DNA from: Kaustia mangrovi
Lineage (GTDB): Bacteria; Pseudomonadota; Alphaproteobacteria; Rhizobiales; Im1
Reading direction: 5' to 3'
Assembly: GCF_015482775.1 (NCBI RefSeq)
Contig: NZ_CP058214.1
Location: 2,064,272 to 2,128,271 of the forward strand
DNA length: 64,000 bases
In this document: in pieces, positions 45,812 to 53,642 of the stretch
Position numbering within the stretch: the stretch's first letter is position 1
Layout: every line of letters starts with the position of its first letter
Program-made: the position numbers and the translations under genes
Notes under the pieces: model-generated
Told to the model about the DNA's origin: nothing
The model's input: only the letters and a program-made list of their open reading frames with translations
Databases searched by the model: none

Positions 45812-46239
45812 TCCGATCTCTCCTCATTGTCTTTGCTCGCCGATTCGCCGGGCGGGCGAATGGGTCGAGCGGGAACGGCTGTCACGGGGCTCGAATGCCT
45901 CGCGCAACAGCCGGCGATTGCGACACCGGCGGCATGACATCGGGACCGAAACCATATCGCCGATCCCGCAGCCACGCCCTGATCTCGCCGTGACGCCCAA
46001 TAAATTTACGGATAATCATGAAGATTAGTCAACACAACTCAAGTACAACTCTTTTAAATATTGTATATTGTATATTTTATGAGCCAGAATTGTCATGAGA
46101 TTGACGGAATGCTCCAGTTATACCATCATTCATCCAATGCGGAACCAGAGTTATTTTCAATTTTACTGAAAATCTCTGGGAAAGCCCGCAAGTTGTCGGA
46201 GAATCAACCAGCGCAAACGCGCAAGACGGGGCGCAGACA
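45812..46239. promoter_or_regulatory. AT-rich divergent promoter region of the two T3SS operons, with repeated ATTGTAT
   Basis: 428 bases. The stretch from about 46000 to 46200 is clearly AT-rich against a GC-rich background, a sign of acquired DNA or an H-NS/Ros-like target. It holds AATATTGTAT at 46057-46066 and a direct ATTGTAT copy at 46067-46073. The 10-mer AATATTGTAT recurs upstream of the large LysM-protein gene (60278-60287). TTGACG at 46101-46106 is a candidate -35 box for the rightward operon but a well-spaced -10 box was not seen. No gene is supported here. Confidence 0.55.
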
Positions 46240-46863
46240 ATGCGGGACACAATCGCACCGGACAGGTGGCGGATCGCCCGCGCGGCAGTGGTCGCGGGAG
46301 CGTTGGCCGGGCTGGCGGCAGCCACCGCGCCGCCGGCAAGCGCCGGCGAACCCGACTGGCCGTCCGGCCCCTACAGATACATGGTCATCGACCAGGCGGT
46401 CGCCGATGCGCTGGCCGAGCTCGGCCGCAACACGGGGCTCCCCGTGTCGGTTTCCGACAAGGTCGAGGGACGGCTGACCGGCGGAATGCCCCTCGGCACC
46501 GCGCGGGAGTTCCTGGACCGGATCTGCGACGCCTACGGCCTCGTCTGGTATTTCGACGGCTCGACGCTCCATGTGAGCACCGAGACGGAGATCCGCACGG
46601 AGCTGATAGAGCTGGGGCCCCACGCGCCGGATGACATCGCCGGGCGGCTGGAGCAGCTCGACATCTCCGACGAGCGTTATCCGATCCGGATTCCGGAAGA
46701 CGGCGATGTCGTCTCCGTTTCGGGACCGCCACCCTATATCGCGCTGATCCGCAAGACCGTCACGGCGATGGCGCGCGCGAGATCGCCGCGCATCGCACGG
46801 GAGGTCGTCGACGGCGATGCCGTCTCGGTTCGTGTTTTCCGAGGGCGCAGCGACGGCTCCTGA
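46240..46863 (+). CDS. SctC N-terminal domain protein (N0-N1 only, RhcC1-like)
   Basis: 207 residues with a signal peptide ending at ASA (35). Residues 45-115 match the N0 domain of T3SS secretins: YRYMVIDQAVADALAELGRN, then LPVSVSDKVEGRLTGGMPLG and VWYFDGSTLHVSTETEI. Residues 116-178 match N1: LDISDERYPIRIPEDGDVVS and SGPPPYIALIRKTVTAM. It then stops; N2-N3 and the secretin barrel are missing, and no continuation occurs in any frame after it. Rhizobial T3SS have a comparable split (RhcC1/RhcC2). The periplasmic domain would contact SctD, while the pore would come from the Tad-like secretin of the divergent operon. First gene of the rightward operon. Confidence 0.85.
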   Translation: MRDTIAPDRWRIARAAVVAGALAGLAAATAPPASAGEPDWPSGPYRYMVIDQAVADALAELGRNTGLPVSVSDKVEGRLTGGMPLGTAREFLDRICDAYGLVWYFDGSTLHVSTETEIRTELIELGPHAPDDIAGRLEQLDISDERYPIRIPEDGDVVSVSGPPPYIALIRKTVTAMARARSPRIAREVVDGDAVSVRVFRGRSDGS

Positions 46864-46911
46864 CATGCCGGCGCCCCACCGTTTCGACGAGGACACAGGA
46901 GAAAACAGGAC

Positions 46912-47088
46912 ATGACAGGACAGGTTGAAGGCACCGGCCAGACGCCGCAGACCGATACGCAGAACACCGCCGACGAGGAGGTCCTCGCCGAGCAGTTCCA
47001 GGCCGCCATCGCCGGGGCGACGACCTCCGCCATGTCCCAGGCCAAGGGGCTCATGAGCGAAGCGCTCAGCGAGGCCAAGGAGGAATAG
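46912..47088 (+). CDS. 58-residue helical protein in the T3SS operon, needle candidate
   Basis: Starts MTGQVEGTGQTPQTDTQNTA and continues with one helix-rich acidic half containing EQFQAAIAGATTSAMSQAKG, ending EALSEAKEE. No signal peptide or cysteine. An AGGAG site lies 12 bases upstream. It sits just before the SctI-like gene, where sctF (needle) genes often lie. The polar start with a following helix rich in Ala and Gln is compatible with SctF/NopA-like subunits, which are about 60-85 residues. No diagnostic motif, so this is a candidate only. Confidence 0.5.
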   Translation: MTGQVEGTGQTPQTDTQNTADEEVLAEQFQAAIAGATTSAMSQAKGLMSEALSEAKEE

Positions 47089-47143
47089 GCGCAGGGCCCA
47101 ACCGGAGTCCGCATGCCCGGACGCAAACGTACAGGAGCACGCC

Positions 47144-47602
47144 ATGCCCGTGACACCTCCCGGCGCGCCGGCCGCCGCGACACCGCCCGTCGAGGCGGCC
47201 GGGGCCAACGACGTCACCGTGAATCTGTTCGACTATCTTGCCGAGCTTCAGGGCAGCCCCGCCGCCGGCAACGAGGCGGCGCGCCTCGCCAATCCCGCGA
47301 CACTCCTGAGCGAGGCCGTCCAGGGACTGGAAGGCTACGCCCACGGAATTCAGACCGTGTTCGACGGAGGCTCCTCCCCCACGGTGTCCGGCAGCGAGCC
47401 CGCCACGGCGCCGCAGGGCGGCCCGGCACAGGATCCGCTCGATCCCGCGCAGACCACGACACGCGAAGCCGGCGGCGAGAACATGGACCAGGTGCTCGAC
47501 CGCCTGGTCTCCGTTCTCTGGGCGGGGACGAACACCACCTTCCTCGTCTCCGGAACCTCCGGCCTGTCGAAGGCCGCCAACACCCTTCTCAGAGGGCAGT
47601 GA
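47144..47602 (+). CDS. SctI-like inner rod protein
   Basis: 152 residues. The first two thirds are Pro/Ala/Gly/Thr-rich and low-complexity, with a helix at about 26-70. The conserved end, about 116-152, reads DRLVSVLWAGTNTTFLVSGT and closes with LSKAANTLLRGQ; SctI/YscI rod subunits end in a similar amphipathic helix, and rhizobial NopB precedes RhcJ at the same place. Position immediately before sctJ supports this. The rod joins the export gate to the needle. AGGAG site precedes the ATG. Confidence 0.6.
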   Translation: MPVTPPGAPAAATPPVEAAGANDVTVNLFDYLAELQGSPAAGNEAARLANPATLLSEAVQGLEGYAHGIQTVFDGGSSPTVSGSEPATAPQGGPAQDPLDPAQTTTREAGGENMDQVLDRLVSVLWAGTNTTFLVSGTSGLSKAANTLLRGQ

Positions 47603-47620
47603 GAGCCGGATGGAGCAGCC

Positions 47621-48451
47621 GTGAACGCAGCAGGGAGAGCTTCTCTACTTTCAGGATTGGCCCCGGTCGGGACACGCTGGCGCATCGCGGCCACCCTCCT
47701 GCTTGCCCTCCTGCTGCAGGCCTGCAACGAGACCGAGCTCTATACCGGCCTCGACCAGCGCCAGGCCAACGAGATCGTCGCCACGCTCATGCGCCACGAC
47801 ATTCCGGCCGAGCGCATTGCCGGCGAGCAGGGCGGCATGACCGTCGCCGTGCAGGAGAGCCGCTTCGCCGACGCCATGGCGGTCCTCGACCAGTCCGGAC
47901 TGCCCAAGCGCGAATTCTCCACGCTCGGCGACATCTTCAAGTCCGACGGCCTCGTCTCCTCGCCGGTGGAGGAACGCGCCCGGATGATCCACGGGCTGAG
48001 CCAGGAGCTGTCCAGCACCATCTCCGACATTGACGGCGTGCTGTCGGCGCGCGTCCATCTGGTGCTGCCGGAGAACGATCCCCTGCGCCAGGAGCTCATC
48101 CCCTCCTCGGCATCCGTCTTCATCCGCCACCGCGACACCGTGGCGATGCGGGACCTGATCCCGCAGATCAAGATGCTCGTGGCCAACGGTATTGCCGGGC
48201 TGTCCTACGACAACGTCTCCGTCATCCTGGTTCCCGTCGAAGCGCCGGCCGCCGACAGCGGCAGCAACGGGGGCTTCGTCACCTTCATGGGGCTGTGGCT
48301 GCACGCGGAAAGCCTGACGCGCGCCATGTGGCTGGTCTACGGCCTCGCCGCCGCCGTGATCGCACTGGCCGGCGCGCTCGGCTATGCGATCTGGCGCCAG
48401 CGCCGGCGCGTCTACATTCTCGACCCGTCGGTTCCGGTGAAGATGCCATGA
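47621..48451 (+). CDS. sctJ: T3SS inner-ring lipoprotein SctJ
   Basis: 276 residues from a GTG start. Lipoprotein signal with LLQAC (Cys35), then ring-building domain 1 (about 38-90: ELYTGLDQRQANEIVATLMR, GMTVAVQESRFADAM) and domain 2 (about 110-215: GLSQELSSTISDIDGVLSAR, HLVLPEN, SASVFIRHRD and VANGIAGLSYDNVSVILVPV). A C-terminal membrane helix (about 243-265) anchors it. SctJ forms the periplasmic inner-membrane ring with SctD. Its stop overlaps sctK by four bases. Confidence 0.95.
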   Translation: MNAAGRASLLSGLAPVGTRWRIAATLLLALLLQACNETELYTGLDQRQANEIVATLMRHDIPAERIAGEQGGMTVAVQESRFADAMAVLDQSGLPKREFSTLGDIFKSDGLVSSPVEERARMIHGLSQELSSTISDIDGVLSARVHLVLPENDPLRQELIPSSASVFIRHRDTVAMRDLIPQIKMLVANGIAGLSYDNVSVILVPVEAPAADSGSNGGFVTFMGLWLHAESLTRAMWLVYGLAAAVIALAGALGYAIWRQRRRVYILDPSVPVKMP

Positions 48452-49065
48452 CCGGGGATACCGCCATCGCCGCCGCCGGCTGGCGTGCCTTCATGGACGC
48501 GCCCGCCTCCTATGCCGAGCCGGGCCGCCTCGCCGCCTGCCTCGGCGGAACGGTGAGCCGCGCGGCCTGCGCCCGGCTCCTGGGGACGGAACGGCTTCAT
48601 CCGCGCCTGTCCGCGCTCATTGCCCGGCACTACGGTCTGGCCGCGCCGCTTTCCGCCGACGCGCTGGACGAGGCGGACCGCGCCATTGCCCTCGCGCCGG
48701 CCGACCGGCTGGCGGAGATCGCCCGGCGTGCCGGCGCGATCCACTGGTCGGCAAGCCTCGCAGCCGCCGTTCTGGCCCGCGAGGTGGAGGCGCTGCACGC
48801 CGAGCTCGGCGAGGAGCTGTGCGCCTTCGCGATCGCCAACCGGGACCTCTCCGGCCCCAGACAGCCGGTCGAGCCGCTGGACGGGATCGCCGACCGCATC
48901 GCCGTCGACGGCTGGCGCTGCCTCGGCGCCTGGTGCCGCGCGGTCCCCGCCGCCGTCGGTGCACGGGTGCGCCTCAAGCTCGTCGCCGGCGCATTGCTGG
49001 ATGACGAGCCTGACGCGCCCTTCGCCGAGACGGGCCCGGCCCTCGTCCGGCGTGCACGAAGCTGA
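48448..49065 (+). CDS. sctK: T3SS SctK-type protein
   Basis: 205 residues, Ala/Arg/Leu-rich. Key pointers are the position directly between sctJ and sctL with a four-base overlap to sctJ, and a sequence of the YscK/NolU type: RLLGTERLHPRLSALIARHY, then LGEELCAFAIANRDLSGPRQ, GWRCLGAWCRAVPAAVGARV and KLVAGALL. SctK is the cytoplasmic adaptor joining the SctQ pods to SctD. It has no membrane helix. Confidence 0.75.
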   Translation: MTGDTAIAAAGWRAFMDAPASYAEPGRLAACLGGTVSRAACARLLGTERLHPRLSALIARHYGLAAPLSADALDEADRAIALAPADRLAEIARRAGAIHWSASLAAAVLAREVEALHAELGEELCAFAIANRDLSGPRQPVEPLDGIADRIAVDGWRCLGAWCRAVPAAVGARVRLKLVAGALLDDEPDAPFAETGPALVRRARS

Positions 49066-49075
49066 GGGACGCGCC

Positions 49076-49699
49076 ATGTCGAAGACGGAGCGTTCGGGCC
49101 TCGACCGCCTACCCACAGGTCCCTCCAAGAGGATCCTGCGCCCCGAGGAGGTGCAGGCATGGCAGGAGGGTCACGACTTCCTCGCCGCCGCCAGGCGCGA
49201 GCACGACCGGATGCAGGAAGCCTCGCGCCGGGCCTATGCGAGCGAGTACGCCCAGGGCTACGAGGATGGCAAGGCGGAAGGCAAGGCCGAGGCCGCCCGG
49301 CTGGTGACCGATACCGCAGCGCGCGTCGACCGCTATCTGGCCGGCCTGGAGGACGAGGTGGCCACTCTGGCGCTCGACGTCGTGAGGCGCATCCTGGGCG
49401 AGTTCGAGACCGGGGAGCTCGTGGCCCGCGCCGCACGGCACGCGGTCGCCGACATCCGCCGCGCGAAGTTCGTGAAGCTCACTGTGCATCCCGACGCCCT
49501 CGACCATGTGCGCGGCGCCCTCGACGCGATGCTCGCGGACACGGAAGCCGGCTTCCCGGTGGATGTGGAGGCCGATCACACGCTGGCCCCGGACGCCTGC
49601 ATCGTGGCGACCGACGCCGCCGTGGTGGATGCCGGCATCGAGACCCAGCTCGCCGCCATGGCAGCCGCCCTTGGCGGCGGTCGGGAGGGTTTGCGATGA
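49076..49699 (+). CDS. sctL: T3SS stator protein SctL
   Basis: 207 residues. An N-terminal segment ending in RILRPEEVQAWQEGHDFLAA, a charged central coiled coil with YASEYAQGYEDGKAEGKAEA (the FliH/SctL-type Gly-Lys-Glu repeat region), and a C-terminal domain of the V-ATPase E-subunit type (about 90-205: LALDVVRRILGEFETGELVA, FVKLTVHPDALDHVRGALDA). SctL holds the SctN ATPase and links it to SctQ. Ribosome site GAGGGA precedes the ATG at 49076; the open frame reaches further up without features. Confidence 0.9.
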   Translation: MSKTERSGLDRLPTGPSKRILRPEEVQAWQEGHDFLAAARREHDRMQEASRRAYASEYAQGYEDGKAEGKAEAARLVTDTAARVDRYLAGLEDEVATLALDVVRRILGEFETGELVARAARHAVADIRRAKFVKLTVHPDALDHVRGALDAMLADTEAGFPVDVEADHTLAPDACIVATDAAVVDAGIETQLAAMAAALGGGREGLR

Positions 49700-51045
49700 C
49701 CGACGCGGCACCGCCCATGCAGGACCGGCTCGCCGCCATCGTGCCGCGCCTGCGCGAAGGGCTCCAGGAGGCGCCGACACGCGGCGGCCGCGGACGGGTG
49801 CGGCGCATTCTGGGGGTCGTCGTCCATGCAAGCGTGGAGGAGGTGCGCGTCGGCGAGATCTGCCATCTGGTCGATCCGCGCACCGGGCGCCGGCTGCCCG
49901 GCGAGGTGGTGGGCATCACGGACGAGGCCGCGATCCTCGTCCCGCTCGGCGATCTCGCCGGCCTGTCGAGCCTGACCGAGGTGATCCCGACCGGGCGCGA
50001 CCTCCAGGTGCCGGTCGGCGAGGGCCTGCTCGGCCGCGTCATCAGCGCGCTCGGCGATCCGCTCGACGCCGTTCCCTGGCCGCCCGAGGGGATCGACGGC
50101 AGCTACCCCGTGAACGCCTATCCGCCGCCGCCGCTCGCCCGCGCGCTGATCTCCGACCCCGTCCAGCTCGGCATCCGCGCGCTCGACGGCCTCGTCACCT
50201 GCGCGCGCGGCCAGCGCATCGGCATCTTCGGCGAGCCCGGTGCCGGCAAGTCGTCGCTCCTGGCCGATATCGTGCGTGGCACCGATGCCGATGTCGCCGT
50301 GGTCGCGCTGGTCGGCGAGCGCGGGCGCGAGGTGCGCGAATTCGTGGAGCGCCAGCTCGGCGAAGACGGCCGCGCGCGCGCCGTGGTCGTCGCGGCGACC
50401 TCGGACCGGCCGGCCATCGAGCGCGTGAAGGCCGCCTATGTGGCGACCACCATCGCGGAGTATTTCCGCGATCGCGGCCGCAATGTCCTGCTGCTCATGG
50501 ACAGCATCACGCGCTTTGCCCGCGCCCAGCGCGAGATCGGGCTGGCCTCGGGCGAACCGCCGACCCGGCGCGGCTTCCCGCCCTCCCTGTTCGCCGCCCT
50601 GCCGCGGCTCCTGGAGCGCTCGGGGCCCGGCGAAACGGGCTCGATCACCGGCATCTACACCGTGCTCACCGAGGGCGACGGCACGCTCGACCCGGTCGCC
50701 GAGGAGGTCCAGGCGATCCTCGACGGCCATGTGGTGCTCTCCAGCGAGCTCGCCCGGCGCGACCACTTCCCCGCCATCGACGTCCTGCGCAGCCGCAGCC
50801 GCCTGATGGACACGGTCGCCCCGGAGAGCCATCGCGCCGACGCCGGCCGCATCCGCGAGCTCATGGCCCGCCATGCGGATATCGAGCTGCTCGTCCGTGT
50901 CGGCGAATACGAGAAGGGCAGCGACCCGCTCGCCGACGAGGCGGTGGCCAAGATCGACCGGATCAACGCCTTCCTGCGCCAGGCCGCGGGCGAGAGCGAG
51001 GCGATGGAGAGCACGCGTGCCATGATGCGGGAGCTTGCCGAATGA
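49696..51045 (+). CDS. sctN: T3SS ATPase SctN
   Basis: 449 residues, F1-beta-like hexameric ATPase that strips chaperones from substrates. Walker A is GEPGAGKSS (179-187), with RGQRIGIF before it; then GERGREVREFVERQLGEDGR, Walker B LLLMDSITRFARAQREIGLA, the family motif GEPPTRRGFPPSLFAALPRL, and ETGSITGIYTVLTEGDGTLD. Similar to FliI, but the locus has only T3SS partners. Overlaps both neighbours (sctL, sctO) by four bases. Confidence 0.97.
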   Translation: MTDAAPPMQDRLAAIVPRLREGLQEAPTRGGRGRVRRILGVVVHASVEEVRVGEICHLVDPRTGRRLPGEVVGITDEAAILVPLGDLAGLSSLTEVIPTGRDLQVPVGEGLLGRVISALGDPLDAVPWPPEGIDGSYPVNAYPPPPLARALISDPVQLGIRALDGLVTCARGQRIGIFGEPGAGKSSLLADIVRGTDADVAVVALVGERGREVREFVERQLGEDGRARAVVVAATSDRPAIERVKAAYVATTIAEYFRDRGRNVLLLMDSITRFARAQREIGLASGEPPTRRGFPPSLFAALPRLLERSGPGETGSITGIYTVLTEGDGTLDPVAEEVQAILDGHVVLSSELARRDHFPAIDVLRSRSRLMDTVAPESHRADAGRIRELMARHADIELLVRVGEYEKGSDPLADEAVAKIDRINAFLRQAAGESEAMESTRAMMRELAE

Positions 51046-51533
51046 ACGACCGCGACACGCTCGCCCGCCTGCGGGACCTGCGCCGCCTGCGCGAGCGCCG
51101 GGCGCGCGAGACCGTCGGCCGGCGGCGCGCGGCGCTTGCACAGGCCATGCACACGGCGCGGGAGGCATCCGACGCCGCCGAGGCCCAGGCAGCCGAGGCC
51201 GCCGCCACGGAGCATGCCATGCTCGCCGCCCTCACCGGCCGTCCGGTCACGCTCCACGAACTCGACCGCGTCCGCGATCATGGCGAGATCGCGAGCGAGG
51301 AACAGGCCCGCCTGCGCCGGCAGGAGGACGAGGCACGGGCCGCCGAGCACGAGCGCGGGAAGGAGCTCGCCCGCGCCCGCGAAACCCTCCTGAAGCACGA
51401 GCGTGCCGCGGCCAAGCTCGACGGCGCGCTCGACGAGACCGCCTCGCGGACCGCATATCGCCGGGCCGCCCTGGCCGAGCTCGTGGAGGACGAGGACGTC
51501 CTCCCGGGCACGCACGACGCATCGGAGACGTGA
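51042..51533 (+). CDS. sctO: T3SS central stalk protein SctO
   Basis: 163 residues, almost entirely a charged antiparallel coiled coil rich in Arg, Ala and Glu (LARLRDLRRLRERRARETVG; EEQARLRRQEDEARAAEHER). This fits the FliJ/YscO-type stalk which inserts into the SctN hexamer and contacts SctV. Sequence conservation is low; position between sctN and sctQ decides the call. Confidence 0.8.
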   Translation: MNDRDTLARLRDLRRLRERRARETVGRRRAALAQAMHTAREASDAAEAQAAEAAATEHAMLAALTGRPVTLHELDRVRDHGEIASEEQARLRRQEDEARAAEHERGKELARARETLLKHERAAAKLDGALDETASRTAYRRAALAELVEDEDVLPGTHDASET

Positions 51534-51540
51534 CCCAGCG

Positions 51541-52683
51541 ATGCCGCAAGCCTCCCTGTCCACACGTCCAAGAGCCAGCCGGCGCGCCTCGCCCAAGGCC
51601 AAGGCTAAAACCACGACCAAGACGGCGAACGGAGCCAAGACCAAGCCGGCCCGGACACGGCCGGCAAGGCTGAAGCCCGATGCCATCGAGCCGCGCCGGG
51701 CGGCGGCGCTCAATGCGGTCTACCGCCACCGACCGCCTCTCGACATCGCCGTGGCGGACACGCCCATGCGGATCGAGACCGCGTGGCCGCCGCCCGACGA
51801 CGATGCCGCCGGGCGCTGCACGCTCGCCTTCGCGGTCGACGGCGCGCAAGGCACGCTCGGCCTGCCGCGGGCGCTCGTCGCGCAGTGGATAGCGCGGGTC
51901 GATCCGGATGCGGCGCCCGACAGCCTCGCGCCCGAGCATGCCGCCCTGCTGGTCGAGTGCGCGCTCGCCGCGGACATCGCCCGCCTGGAGGAGGCGCTCG
52001 GCTGTACGGTCGAGATCGCGTCGGTGGCGGACCGACCGCCGGAGGGCATGGACGTGCCGCGCTTCGGGTTCTCGCTCGCCTGGACCGAGCGAACGGAGGT
52101 CTCGGCCCTCGCCCTGCCGTGCGAACACGCCGCCGGGCTTGGCGCGCTGCTCGACAGGCTGGCGCCGGGAAGGCCCGCCGGTCCGGAACTGCCCGTTCCG
52201 GTCAGCCTGTGCGCTGGTGCGGCGGACCTCACCGTTGCGGAGCTGCGCGGCCTCGTGCCCGGCGACGTGGTGCTCGCCGAGGAGGCGCGCACGCCCGAGG
52301 CGACGGCGCTCGCCGTCGTCGCCGGGCATCTCGCCGCCCCCGCCGTCGCGGGAGAGGCGGGAGCCGAACTCGTCTCCGGACCGTTCCGGCTTCGCGGATC
52401 AAACTGGGAGTGGATCATGACAGACCCGACGGATGCCGCCGCCATTTCGGACGACACCGATCTCGACGACCTGCCGGTCAGGCTCACCTTCGAGCTCGGC
52501 CGGACCGAGCTTGCCCTGAGCGATGTCCGCGCGCTCGCGCCGGGCTCGCTCCTGCCGCTCTCCCGCCCGGTCGGCGATGCGGTGGACGTGATCGCCAACG
52601 GTCGGCGCATCGCACGCGGCGAGATCGTGCGCATCGGCGAGAGCCTGGGCATACGCATCACCCGGCTCGCCGACAATGCCTGA
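51541..52683 (+). CDS. sctQ: T3SS cytoplasmic sorting platform protein SctQ
   Basis: 380 residues. The first 44 residues are a Lys/Thr/Ala/Arg-rich basic tail (from KAKAKTTTKTANGAKTKPAR), not a usual SctQ feature. The middle (about 60-290) is weakly conserved; it should hold the first SpoA-like domain, with PELPVPVSLCAGAADLTVAE. The C-terminal SpoA domain (about 309-378) is clear: DDLPVRLTFELGRTELALSD, LAPGSLLPLSRPVGDAVDVI, and IANGRRIARGEIVRIGESLG. SctQ forms the pods under the export gate. An internal start for a C-terminal form exists at 52417. The last 8 bases overlap sctR. Confidence 0.88.
   Translation: MPQASLSTRPRASRRASPKAKAKTTTKTANGAKTKPARTRPARLKPDAIEPRRAAALNAVYRHRPPLDIAVADTPMRIETAWPPPDDDAAGRCTLAFAVDGAQGTLGLPRALVAQWIARVDPDAAPDSLAPEHAALLVECALAADIARLEEALGCTVEIASVADRPPEGMDVPRFGFSLAWTERTEVSALALPCEHAAGLGALLDRLAPGRPAGPELPVPVSLCAGAADLTVAELRGLVPGDVVLAEEARTPEATALAVVAGHLAAPAVAGEAGAELVSGPFRLRGSNWEWIMTDPTDAAAISDDTDLDDLPVRLTFELGRTELALSDVRALAPGSLLPLSRPVGDAVDVIANGRRIARGEIVRIGESLGIRITRLADNA
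52417..52683 (+). CDS. Predicted short form SctQ-C from internal start
   Basis: An ATG in frame with sctQ at 52417 has a good ribosome site, CTGGGAGTGGATC-ATG (GGGAG with 6-7 base spacing). It would give an 88-residue protein containing the C-terminal SpoA domain only (starts MTDPTDAAAISDDTDLDDLP). Internally started short forms are established for YscQ, SpaO and similar proteins and are structural partners of the long form. Here it is inferred from sequence alone. Confidence 0.6.
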   Translation: MTDPTDAAAISDDTDLDDLPVRLTFELGRTELALSDVRALAPGSLLPLSRPVGDAVDVIANGRRIARGEIVRIGESLGIRITRLADNA

Positions 52684-53329
52684 CGGCGGGCTCAACATTC
52701 TGGGGATCATCGTCGTCGTCACCGCCATCGGGCTCATCCCCCTGGCGGTGGTGACGATGACGGGCTTCCTCAAGATCTCGGTGGTCCTGTTCCTCATCCG
52801 CAACGCGCTGGGGGTCCAGCAGACGCCGCCCAATCTCGTCCTCTACGGCATCGCGCTGGTGCTCACCGTCTATGTGACGAGCCCGCTCATGAGCCAGATC
52901 TACGGCGAGATCTCCGCGCGCGACATCAACCTGGAGACCGCGGAGGGGATCGGCGAGGCGGCCGACGCCCTGCGCCAGCCGCTCAAGGAGCACCTGACCC
53001 GCTTCACCAAGCCGGGCGAGCGCCAGTTCTTCATGGCCGCCACCAACAGGGTCTGGCCCGAGGCCGCGCGCGAGGATTTGCGCGACGACGACCTCGTGGT
53101 GCTGCTGCCGGCCTTCGTGGCCTCCGAGCTGACCCGCGCCTTCGAGATCGGCTTCCTGCTCTATCTGCCGTTCCTCATCATCGACCTCGTGGTCGCCAAC
53201 ATCCTGATGACGCTCGGCATGATCATGGTCTCGCCCATCCTGATCTCCGTGCCCTTGAAGCTGTTCCTGTTCGTCGCCGTCGACGGCTGGTCGCGGCTCA
53301 TGCACGGCGTGATCCTGAGCTACGGATGA
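52676..53329 (+). CDS. sctR: T3SS export gate membrane protein SctR
   Basis: 217 residues, four membrane helices. Family motifs are complete: LIPLAVVTMTGFLKISVVLF, RNALGVQQTPPNLVLYGIAL, LPAFVASELTRAFEIGFLLY, and VVANILMTLGMIMVSPILIS with PLKLFLFVAVDGWSRL. Five copies with SctS and SctT form the export pore. It overlaps the end of sctQ. Confidence 0.97.
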   Translation: MPDGGLNILGIIVVVTAIGLIPLAVVTMTGFLKISVVLFLIRNALGVQQTPPNLVLYGIALVLTVYVTSPLMSQIYGEISARDINLETAEGIGEAADALRQPLKEHLTRFTKPGERQFFMAATNRVWPEAAREDLRDDDLVVLLPAFVASELTRAFEIGFLLYLPFLIIDLVVANILMTLGMIMVSPILISVPLKLFLFVAVDGWSRLMHGVILSYG

Positions 53330-53354
53330 GACCCACCGCCCCGGGAGACCGCCC

Positions 53355-53624
53355 ATGACCACGGACTTCGTGCTCGCCAAGGTCCAGACCACGCTCATGA
53401 CCGTCCTGATCGTGTCCGCGCCGGTGATCATCGCAGCCGTGGTGATCGGCATCCTGGTCGGTCTCGCCCAGGCGCTGACCCAGATCCAGGATCAGACCCT
53501 GCCCCAGGCGGTGAAGCTCATCGTGGTGCTGGTGATCATCATCGTGCTCGGGCCGCTCATGGCCGACCAGATCGCGGAGCAGGCCTCCATGGCGCTCGAG
53601 GAATTTCCCACCGTGACCCGGTAG
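53355..53624 (+). CDS. sctS: T3SS export gate membrane protein SctS
   Basis: 89 residues with two membrane hairpin helices. The family motif VGLAQALTQIQDQTLPQAVK lies between them, and the end is LGPLMADQIAEQASMALEEF. Located 25 bases after sctR; standard gene order sctR-S-T. Confidence 0.95.
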   Translation: MTTDFVLAKVQTTLMTVLIVSAPVIIAAVVIGILVGLAQALTQIQDQTLPQAVKLIVVLVIIIVLGPLMADQIAEQASMALEEFPTVTR

Positions 53625-53642
53625 ACGAAGGGGCCGGCACCC

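Noticed and set aside
46101-46124. Sigma-70 promoter TTGACG / TATACC before the SctC-like gene
   Set aside because: The spacing is about 12 bases, too short for a functional pair.
46061-46477. A 138-residue frame starting in the AT-rich region and running into the SctC-like gene
   Set aside because: The overlapping frame has a signal peptide and N0-N1 motifs; this one loses coherence at once in the GC-rich part.
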